The position numbers were made by a program, and so were the translations under genes. 64,000 nucleotides of DNA from an uncultured Eubacteriales bacterium (GTDB lineage: Bacteria > Bacillota > Clostridia > Oscillospirales > CAG-272), in NCBI GenBank assembly GCA_934446065.1, contig CAKSDP010000003.1, forward strand, positions 1-64,000. The letters run 5' to 3'. The notes under the pieces were generated by a model that was given only the letters and a program-made list of their open reading frames with translations, was not told the origin of the DNA and searched no databases. How positions within the stretch are numbered: position 1 is the first letter of the stretch; every line of letters begins with the position of its first letter. This document shows, piece after piece, positions 26,036 through 32,639 of the stretch.

Positions 26036-27613
26036 ATGTGTTCAATAATGGGTTATTGTGGCTCGTGTGCCGCCCTTTCTGATTTTGAAGAAGGATTTTC
26101 CGCGACTGTTTCAAGGGGACCAGATGACAGCCGCATAATTGATGCCGGAGAAGGCAAGCTCGCATTCCACCGCCTTGCGATAATGGGACTCACTCCCGAG
26201 GGAATGCAGCCGTTCACGCTCGGCAAAAGCTCAGTTGTATGCAACGGCGAGATCTACGGCTTCGAGGCGCTGCGCGAAAAGCTGTCGGAGAAATACACGT
26301 TCAAGAGCGGCTCCGACTGCGAGATTCTTCTGCCGATGTGGAAGGAATACGGCACGGCGATGTTCTCGATGCTTGACGCCGAATTTGCGATGATACTTTA
26401 TGACGGCGACGCCGACGAATACATCGCGGCGCGCGACCCGATCGGCATTCGTCCGCTGTACTACGGCTACGACAGCAAGGGTGTGATCGTATTCGCGAGC
26501 GAACCGAAGAACCTTGTTGGACTGTGCGAGCGTATTATGCCGTTCCCTCCCGGTCACTTTTACAAGGACGGGCGCTTTGTGTGCTACACTGACATCGCGA
26601 AGGTAGAGGCGGTATGTCACGACGACATTGACACCGTATGCAAAAACATTCACGACAAGCTGATCGCCGGTGTTGAAAAGCGGCTCGTAGCCGACGCGAA
26701 GGTCGGATTCCTGCTGTCCGGCGGACTTGACTCCTCGCTCGTCTGCGCGATCGCCGCGAAATGCTCCGATCGCCCGATAAAGACGTTTGCCATCGGAATG
26801 AGCGAGGACGCGATCGACCTGAAATACGCGAAGCAGGTCGCGGACTACATCGGAAGCGATCACACCGAGGTCATCATGACGAAGGATGAGGTTCTCGCGT
26901 CACTTGAGGACGTTATTCATCTGCTCGGCACGTTTGATATCACGACGATCCGCGCGAGCATGGGAATGTATCTCCTCTGCAAATGGATCCACGAGAACAC
27001 GGACATCCGCGTTCTTCTCACCGGTGAGATCTCGGATGAGCTGTTCGGATACAAGTACACGGACTTTGCTCCGTCGGCTGAAGAATTTCAGCGTGAATCG
27101 GAGAAGCGCATCCGCGAGCTTCATATGTACGATGTTCTGCGTGCGGATCGCTGCATTTCCGTTAACTCTCTTGAGGCGCGCGTGCCGTTCGGCGATCTCG
27201 ATTTCGTCCGTTACGTAATGGCGGTCGATCCGGCAATGAAGATGAACACCTACGGCAAGGGAAAATATCTCCTGCGTCACGCGTTCGAGGGCGACTATCT
27301 CCCGCACGACATTCTGTACCGTGAAAAGGCGGCGTTCTCCGACGCTGTCGGTCACTCTATGGTGGACTATCTCAAACAGTTCGCAGAGGGACAGTACACC
27401 GATGAGGAATTTGAGGAGCGCAGAAAAGCGTACTCTCACGCGATGCCGTTTACGAAGGAATCGCTTCTCTACCGCGAAATTTTTGAGAAATACTATCCCG
27501 GCGAGTCCGAGATGATCGTAGACTTTTGGATGCCGAACAAATCGTGGGAGGGCTGCGACGTGAACGATCCGTCCGCCCGCGTACTCTCAAACTACGGCGA
27601 GAGTGGCAAGTAA
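26036..27613 (+). CDS. asnB: Asparagine synthetase B (glutamine-hydrolysing)
   Basis: 525 residues. Cys2 of MCSIMGY is the N-terminal nucleophile of the glutaminase domain, with RGPDD and NGEIYG motifs. The synthetase domain carries the ATP-binding SGGLDSSLV near residues 228-236. It converts aspartate and glutamine to asparagine and glutamate. The ATG at 26036 is set by the invariant Cys2 and GGAGGA upstream; a longer in-frame start would hide the catalytic Cys. It is preceded by an Asn-type T-box and follows glnN, so it draws on locally made glutamine. Confidence 0.95.
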   Translation: MCSIMGYCGSCAALSDFEEGFSATVSRGPDDSRIIDAGEGKLAFHRLAIMGLTPEGMQPFTLGKSSVVCNGEIYGFEALREKLSEKYTFKSGSDCEILLPMWKEYGTAMFSMLDAEFAMILYDGDADEYIAARDPIGIRPLYYGYDSKGVIVFASEPKNLVGLCERIMPFPPGHFYKDGRFVCYTDIAKVEAVCHDDIDTVCKNIHDKLIAGVEKRLVADAKVGFLLSGGLDSSLVCAIAAKCSDRPIKTFAIGMSEDAIDLKYAKQVADYIGSDHTEVIMTKDEVLASLEDVIHLLGTFDITTIRASMGMYLLCKWIHENTDIRVLLTGEISDELFGYKYTDFAPSAEEFQRESEKRIRELHMYDVLRADRCISVNSLEARVPFGDLDFVRYVMAVDPAMKMNTYGKGKYLLRHAFEGDYLPHDILYREKAAFSDAVGHSMVDYLKQFAEGQYTDEEFEERRKAYSHAMPFTKESLLYREIFEKYYPGESEMIVDFWMPNKSWEGCDVNDPSARVLSNYGESGK

Positions 27614-27625
27614 TATCCCCCATAC

Positions 27626-27668
27626 AGTAAGAAAGGCTGTCACGCAGACAGCCTTTCTTACTATTTTT
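27626..27668 (+). terminator. Intrinsic terminator after asnB
   Basis: A perfect 16-bp stem (27626-27641 with 27647-27662), a 5-base loop and a following T6 tract. Its 3' arm overlaps the stop codon of the convergent spoIIID gene. Confidence 0.93.
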
Positions 27669-27951
27669 TCATTTTCATTCGTTCGTACTTCCGCTTTGTT
27701 GCCATTCCGCCGCGGAGGTGGCGCTCCGCCTTATTCACATCTATGATCTCGCGCACCTCGGTATATTTTCCGTAATTCACGTTTTTAAGTTTTTTCGTTA
27801 TGTCCTTATGTATGGTTGATTTGCTGATCTCAAAATGAGAGGCGGCACGTCTGACCGTACACTTATTACGTATTATATAGTCCGCAAGAATCTCGCATCT
27901 TTCACATTCGCTACGGTATCCTCTTCCCTGTTCGTCTGCTCGCTCAGCCAT
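27661..27951 (-). CDS. spoIIID: Sporulation transcriptional regulator SpoIIID
   Basis: 96 residues. It has the SpoIIID HTH core (TVRRAASHFEISKSTIHKD) followed by the conserved basic tail RHLRGGMATKRKY. In Bacillus and clostridia, SpoIIID switches mother-cell genes on and off after sigma-E activation. The start at 27951 is set by AGAGGTG 7 bases upstream; the ORF's first ATG (27969) lies upstream of that site and is rejected. It has about 10 extra N-terminal residues compared with typical 80-90-residue family members. The ribosome-binding site lies in a hairpin shared with the galM terminator. Confidence 0.92.
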   Translation of the reverse strand: MAERADEQGRGYRSECERCEILADYIIRNKCTVRRAASHFEISKSTIHKDITKKLKNVNYGKYTEVREIIDVNKAERHLRGGMATKRKYERMKMKK

Positions 27952-27957
27952 ATAAAA

Positions 27958-28014
27958 ACACCTCTGCATAACTTATCATTGATAAATTATATGTAGAGGT
28001 GTCTTTTATTATGT
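27958..28014 (-). promoter_or_regulatory. Overlapping galM terminator, spoIIID ribosome site and sigma-E-like promoter
   Basis: Minus-strand arms ACACCTCT (27995-28002) and AGAGGTGT (27958-27965) form a stem extended by CATA/TATG, followed by TTTTT. It can terminate galM transcripts while burying the spoIIID ribosome-binding site. A sigma-E-like promoter lies across it: -35 ACATAAT at 28008-28014 and -10 CATATAAT at 27986-27993, with a 14-base spacer. It would start near 27979, after the first arm, leaving the ribosome site free. Confidence 0.6.
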
Positions 28015-28020
28015 TATGCT

Positions 28021-29082
28021 TTATTTTGCGCTGAACTTATAGATCGAAGTGAAGTCGTAGACCTCGCCGGGACGGAGCACCGTTTCGGTGAATCCGGGGT
28101 GGTTGATGCTGTCGGGCATTTTCTGGGTCTCGAAGCAGACTGCGCAATTCTTGAGCTGACGGACGCCGCCCTTGAACGGGAGGTCATTCTCGTTTATCAT
28201 ATTGGAGGTATAGACCTGCACGCACGGCTGATTTGTGTAGACCTCCATCTTTCTGCCGGAGACAGGCTCCGTGAGTGTTGCGCAAAGCTTCACGGTCTTG
28301 CCGTCTGCGCCGTTTATGATATAGTTGTTATCGTATCCGCCGTTCTGGATGGACATTGACGGCTCGGAATTGAAGTCGCGTCCGATCGCCTTTGCAGAAC
28401 GGAAGTCGTATGCCGTGCCCTCGACATTTACAAAGTTTCCGGTCGGGATCAGCTCGACATCCTGCTCGTTTATCTTATCTGAATCGATCCACATCACCTG
28501 GTCGAGGATCGTTCCGGACTCATATCCCGCGAGGTTGTAGTACGCGTGGTTTGTGAGGTTTACGATCGTAGGCTTGTCGGTCTCAGCGACAAAGCGGATT
28601 GAGAGTCCGGCGTCACACGTCAGCTTATAGTAGGTTTTAACGGTGAGCGTACCGGGGTAGTTCTCCTCCATATCGGGGCTTACGTATGTAAGCTCGAGCT
28701 CCGGTTCGTCGCCCTCGGAGATGATCTTTGCGTCCCAGATGTGCTTATTGAATCCGATCTTGCCGCCGTGAGCAGAATTCGGACCGTCGTTTGCGAACAG
28801 CTCATAGTCCACGCCGTCGAGAGTATAGCGGCTGTCGTGGATTCTGTTACATACACGGCCGATGATCGCGCCCTGATATCCGCCGGCGTTCTCGTAGCCG
28901 TACATATCGTCAAATCCGCAGATGACGTCCGCGGTATTTCCTGCGGCATCCTTCACCCAAAGGTTTACTATGGTTCCGCCGAAATCGATAATACGTGCGC
29001 TGACGCAGGTGCCGTTCTCAAGCGTATACGCATACACCTCGCGCCCGTCGGCGGTATGGTCAAACAGCTTTTTTGTAATCAT
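28021..29082 (-). CDS. galM: Aldose 1-epimerase (galactose mutarotase)
   Basis: 353 residues of the GalM beta-sandwich family. The catalytic His are in NSAHGGKIGFN (near residue 95) and NLTNHAYYNL (near 175), and the catalytic Glu is in LRPGEVYDF near the C-terminus. It interconverts alpha and beta sugar anomers, especially galactose. ATG 29082 has GGAGAG upstream and lies 26 bases after galE; an in-frame extension into galE is rejected. It is the third gene of the kinase-galE-galM operon. Confidence 0.94.
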   Translation of the reverse strand: MITKKLFDHTADGREVYAYTLENGTCVSARIIDFGGTIVNLWVKDAAGNTADVICGFDDMYGYENAGGYQGAIIGRVCNRIHDSRYTLDGVDYELFANDGPNSAHGGKIGFNKHIWDAKIISEGDEPELELTYVSPDMEENYPGTLTVKTYYKLTCDAGLSIRFVAETDKPTIVNLTNHAYYNLAGYESGTILDQVMWIDSDKINEQDVELIPTGNFVNVEGTAYDFRSAKAIGRDFNSEPSMSIQNGGYDNNYIINGADGKTVKLCATLTEPVSGRKMEVYTNQPCVQVYTSNMINENDLPFKGGVRQLKNCAVCFETQKMPDSINHPGFTETVLRPGEVYDFTSIYKFSAK

Positions 29083-29108
29083 CTTTATCTCTCCGTTATT
29101 CTGATTTT

Positions 29109-30122
29109 TCAGTCGGCATAGCCGTCGGGGTTCTTTGCTTGCCAACGTGCAAGATCACAGCACATTTCCTTGATTCCGCGCTTTGCGGTCCAGCCGAGGA
29201 TATTCTTGGCCTTGGTCGGGTCGGCGTAGCACTCGTCGATATCGCCGGGACGGCGGTCAACGATCTTGTACTTCACCTTGAGTCCGGTAGCCTCCTCGTA
29301 AGCCTTGACGATATCGAGCACGGAGTATCCGACTCCGGTACCGATATTGAAGTAGTCGATTCCGGTGCGCTTTGCAGCCTCATCGAGAGCCTTCAGATGC
29401 GCGTCGGCGAGGTCGACAACGTGGATATAGTCACGAACGCCGGTGCCGTCGGGAGTATTGTAATCGTCGCCGTAGACGGACAGGCATTCGAGCTTGCCGC
29501 CGGCAACCTTGGAGATGTACGGAAGGAGGTTGTTCGGGATACCTCTCGGGTCCTCACCGATGAGTCCGCTCTCATGAGCGCCGATCGGGTTGAAGTATCT
29601 GAGGATGGAGACGCTCCAATCGGGATTTGCGTGGGCGATATCGGCAAGGATACGCTCGATAACGAGCTTTGTCTCGCCGTAGGGATTTGTGGTCGAGAGC
29701 GGGAAATCCTCTCTGATCGGCACGCTCTCGGGCTTGCCGTAAACCGTAGCGGATGAGCTGAACACGATCATTTTGCAACCGTGGTCAAGCATTGCCTGGC
29801 AGAGGTTGAGCGTTCCGGTAAGGTTGTTATGATAATAGAGAAGCGGCTTCTCAACCGACTCGCCGACTGCCTTCAGTCCCGCAAAGTGGATGACAGAGTC
29901 GATCTGATTCTCAGCGAAAACCTTTTCGGTTGCATCAAGGTCGAGCAGGTCCGCCTTGTAGAACTTCGGGCGCTTGCCCGTGATCTGCTCGATCCGGTCG
30001 AGGACGCACTCCTTACTGTTGACGAGGTTATCGAGAATTACGACATCTCTGCCGTCGTTCAGAAGCTCAACAACAGTATGAGAGCCGATGAAGCCTGTGC
30101 CGCCTGTAACAAGAATTGCCAT
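29109..30122 (-). CDS. galE: UDP-glucose 4-epimerase
   Basis: 337 residues. The NAD-binding motif VTGGTGFIGSH is at residues ~5-15, catalytic Ser in SSSATVYG, and the YxxxK pair in NPYGETK near residue 149. Length and motifs fit GalE, which interconverts UDP-glucose and UDP-galactose (and in some bacteria the N-acetyl forms). It follows the NahK-like kinase by 56 bases and precedes galM. Confidence 0.95.
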   Translation of the reverse strand: MAILVTGGTGFIGSHTVVELLNDGRDVVILDNLVNSKECVLDRIEQITGKRPKFYKADLLDLDATEKVFAENQIDSVIHFAGLKAVGESVEKPLLYYHNNLTGTLNLCQAMLDHGCKMIVFSSSATVYGKPESVPIREDFPLSTTNPYGETKLVIERILADIAHANPDWSVSILRYFNPIGAHESGLIGEDPRGIPNNLLPYISKVAGGKLECLSVYGDDYNTPDGTGVRDYIHVVDLADAHLKALDEAAKRTGIDYFNIGTGVGYSVLDIVKAYEEATGLKVKYKIVDRRPGDIDECYADPTKAKNILGWTAKRGIKEMCCDLARWQAKNPDGYAD

Positions 30123-30178
30123 GATAATTTACCATCCTTCCGTATATGCGCAAAACTGCGCGGTTAAGATTAACAAGA

Positions 30179-31270
30179 TCAAAGATATTTTTCAACTGCC
30201 GCACGCATCTCTTCAAGCTTATTTTCCATGTCTGCGACAAGCTTGAACTGTGTACGTGCGCGGTCGAGGTTCTGTCCCTCGCGCTCGGTCGAAAAATATG
30301 TATCGCCGGAGAGGTAATCTCCGAGGAAGCGGATACCCGTTTCAAATGTTATAACTATTGCTCCCATGGGCAGGGCGCGTATCTCATCCGGGGTAAGCGA
30401 ACCGTCAAGTCCGCAAAGGAAGCCGCGCGTATACTCATCAAAAAGGTCGAGCCGCATGAAGACGCGGGAGAGGTCGCGCTCGTCCTCCTCGGCGCTGCTC
30501 GCACCGAAGCGGATACTGTCGCCGAAATCATACAGAACCGAACCCGGCATTACGGTATCAAGGTCGATCACGCAGATGCCGCGCTTCGTTTCATCGTCAA
30601 TCATCACGTTATTGAGCTTGGTATCGTTATGCGTCACGCGAAGCGGAAGCGTTCCGTCGGCGATCTTATCTGTGATATACGAGCAGATTCTCTCGTGCGA
30701 GAGGACAAACTCGATCTCGTCCTTTACAGACGATGCTCTGCCGCAGACATCCGCTTCTAGAGCGCGTCTGAAATCGGCGAAGCGGCTGACGGTGTTGTGA
30801 AAGTTCGGGATCGTTTCCGTAAGCTTTTCCGCAGGAAAATCTGCAAGCTGTCGCTGAAAATGCCCGAACGCAACGGCTGAATTATAGAACAGTACGGGAT
30901 CATCGACAAGCTGATACGTTCTTGCTCCGCGTATGAAGTGGTACATTCGCCAGCATCCGTCATCGTCGTCGCGGACGATGAATCCGCCGCACTTTGCGGG
31001 GACGAGGGTCAGAACCTCGCGCGCGGGGTCTCCGCCGACGGCTTCGACCTTACGCCTGATATGGTCTGTAACATTCACGATATTCTCCATGAGCGCATCG
31101 GCGTCCTTGAATATCGCGGTGTTTATGCGCTGAAGCACATACTTCGGCTCACCCGAGACGTACACGAAATACGTTCGGTTTATGTGCCCGACACGGCACT
31201 GTTCAAACGAATCCGCCGCGCTGTCCGCAGCAAACCCGTCATAGATTTTGCAAAGTAACGAATCGTTCAT
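30179..31270 (-). CDS. APH-fold sugar kinase, N-acetylhexosamine 1-kinase (NahK)-like
   Basis: 363 residues of the phosphotransferase (APH/choline kinase) fold. GHINRTYFV near residue 28 is the nucleotide loop, THNDTKLNNVM near 215 the catalytic loop with Asp, and VIDLDTVMPG the metal-binding Asp, followed by YDFGDSIRFGA. These strings closely resemble bifidobacterial NahK, which phosphorylates GlcNAc/GalNAc at C1. Position before galE and galM fits a lacto-N-biose/galacto-N-biose-type salvage operon, though no LNB phosphorylase is present here. Substrate is inferred. The ribosome site is weak. Confidence 0.82.
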   Translation of the reverse strand: MNDSLLCKIYDGFAADSAADSFEQCRVGHINRTYFVYVSGEPKYVLQRINTAIFKDADALMENIVNVTDHIRRKVEAVGGDPAREVLTLVPAKCGGFIVRDDDDGCWRMYHFIRGARTYQLVDDPVLFYNSAVAFGHFQRQLADFPAEKLTETIPNFHNTVSRFADFRRALEADVCGRASSVKDEIEFVLSHERICSYITDKIADGTLPLRVTHNDTKLNNVMIDDETKRGICVIDLDTVMPGSVLYDFGDSIRFGASSAEEDERDLSRVFMRLDLFDEYTRGFLCGLDGSLTPDEIRALPMGAIVITFETGIRFLGDYLSGDTYFSTEREGQNLDRARTQFKLVADMENKLEEMRAAVEKYL

Positions 31271-31338
31271 CGGCTGTCATTCTTTCCCGGCTGCATGGCT
31301 GCAAAGCCGCAAACTTCGGCAGATATTCCGCCAAATAA

Positions 31339-31367
31339 ATTATATCATGCGGCAAAGACAAAGTCAA
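31339..31367 (-). promoter_or_regulatory. Promoter of the kinase-galE-galM operon
   Basis: Minus-strand TTGACT (31362-31367), a 17-base spacer and TATAAT (31339-31344). The leader to the start codon is about 65 bases and contains GC-rich short inverted repeats. Confidence 0.85.
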
Positions 31368-31403
31368 TCAATCAGACGCAAAAATACGGTGTTTTACCGC
31401 AAA

Positions 31404-31438
31404 TAAAATGAGCGGAAAGCTACAAAAGCCTTCCGCTC
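31404..31438 (-). terminator. Terminator after the DUF4430-like lipoprotein gene
   Basis: A minus-strand 10-bp stem (31429-31438 with 31410-31419, one G:T) with a 9-base loop, followed by ATTTTATTT. Confidence 0.8.
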
Positions 31439-31456
31439 GGATGAGCCAAAATATTA

Positions 31457-31942
31457 TCAGCCGTCGTATCCGTCATCCGCAGTCTTTGCGGGTGCCTTGG
31501 TGGTAACGGTATCAGTATCGGTTGCGGTCTCGGCGATTCCCTCGTTTCTGACGAGCAGGAGCTTATCGCCGTCCTTGATCTCAAGAGCATTGATACGTGC
31601 GTTTGCTTCCTTGTCGTTGACAGTCAGCTCCCAGATGTACGCGCCGTTGTCGGTACCGTAGTCACCGATCTTGTCGATCATGGGAGAGCCTGCAAGCTCT
31701 TTTGTGACGAGCTTCAGTCCTTCGTCCTCAACAGCCTTGGAGATCGCGTCGAGAGCCACGGGAGCATCGCCGTCAATACCCTCTACGGTCACGCTTACAT
31801 TCGAGCAGATGCTCGTTCCGTCATCAAGCTCAATGGAGACGGTTACAGCCGCAGTCTGAGTTTCGCTTTCCTTCTTGCCGCAGGCGACAAACATGGTGCA
31901 CGCCAAAGCGCAGATAAGAAGAACGGATATAAACTTCTTCAT
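31457..31942 (-). CDS. Small secreted lipoprotein, DUF4430-like
   Basis: 161 residues. A signal peptide with lipobox (TMFVACGK, Cys near residue 21) precedes a compact domain (~35-130). That domain has VTVSIELDDG, an ALDAISKAVEDEG helix and IWELTVNDKEA, resembling the DUF4430 / ubiquitin-like lipoprotein domain seen in clostridia. A Thr/Ala/Asp-rich tail follows. Ligand unknown. GGAGG lies 6 bases upstream of the ATG. It is a single-gene unit with its own promoter and terminator. Confidence 0.8.
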   Translation of the reverse strand: MKKFISVLLICALACTMFVACGKKESETQTAAVTVSIELDDGTSICSNVSVTVEGIDGDAPVALDAISKAVEDEGLKLVTKELAGSPMIDKIGDYGTDNGAYIWELTVNDKEANARINALEIKDGDKLLLVRNEGIAETATDTDTVTTKAPAKTADDGYDG

Positions 31943-31996
31943 AATTTCCTCCGATTTTTCCGATTTGGATAAATTTCACTGGCATTTGCCGATAAT

Positions 31997-32025
31997 ATTA
32001 TATTACTTTATCAAATATTTGTCAA
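31997..32025 (-). promoter_or_regulatory. Promoter of the DUF4430-like lipoprotein gene
   Basis: Minus-strand TTGACA (32020-32025), a 17-base spacer and TATAAT (31997-32002): full consensus. Confidence 0.9.
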
Positions 32026-32052
32026 GTAGTGCGGCTCAAATTCAGAAATACA

Positions 32053-32583
32053 CTAATTTATTATAAGAAATGCAAGATTAATGTAGAAGTAGATGGCGCA
32101 CACCGCCGCTTTTACTATCATGCTCACGCAGACGGTCGTTGTGACGGCTCTTGCCGATTTTGCGGCAAGCACTGAAAGGACTGCTGCCGTGCCGATCACG
32201 ATGAGCGCCAGAAACTGTGCCATTGTTGTAAAGAACAGCGGATACCATATAAACATACATAGATGTGCGGCAAGGTGGTACAGCGCCGCCTCGCCGGATG
32301 ATCTGCCCGAAATGCACTTAAGGAGATATAGCTCGGCTCCGGCTGCAGCAAACATCAGTATCCACAGCACATAGTGCATGACGACGGCAAAGCCGCCTCC
32401 GGGGATCCTGAAAAACATGACTACTCTGCACGGTCCGCCGAAAAGTATATACCCGAGAATCAGCAGCGCTGCCCCCGCTGCGGCGGAGAGGATCACGCCC
32501 GAAAGGTGCGCCGTAATTTCGCACAGCTCACATCTTATATTCTCGCCGACAGAAAAGCGGCACGCTCCGTGTTTACGCCTCAT
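32053..32583 (-). CDS. TspO/MBR-like five-helix membrane protein
   Basis: 176 residues with five hydrophobic segments. The pattern YVLWILMFAAAGAELYL, then FIWYPLFFTTMAQ, then a final segment ending YFYINLAFLI follows the TspO (translocator) family outline. The usual Trp-rich and Pro-rich motifs are weak, so this is a divergent member or another five-helix protein. The ribosome-binding site GGGGTGA sits inside a long hairpin that also follows the penicillin-binding protein gene. Confidence 0.6.
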   Translation of the reverse strand: MRRKHGACRFSVGENIRCELCEITAHLSGVILSAAAGAALLILGYILFGGPCRVVMFFRIPGGGFAVVMHYVLWILMFAAAGAELYLLKCISGRSSGEAALYHLAAHLCMFIWYPLFFTTMAQFLALIVIGTAAVLSVLAAKSARAVTTTVCVSMIVKAAVCAIYFYINLAFLIIN

Positions 32584-32619
32584 AAAAAATCACCCCATAT
32601 CAATTGATATGAGGTGATT
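32584..32619 (-). promoter_or_regulatory. Terminator hairpin whose 3' arm is the ribosome site of the TspO-like gene
   Basis: A 32-base near-perfect palindrome (32588-32619; CATATCAATTGATATG flanked by AATCACC/GGTGATT) is followed on the minus strand by T6 and at once by the start ATG (32583). It is placed to terminate the upstream pbp transcript. Its 3' arm GGGGTGA is the only ribosome-binding site for the next gene, so an intact hairpin would also block translation. Confidence 0.8.
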
Positions 32620-32639
32620 CTCCGCTTTATTCGCAAATA

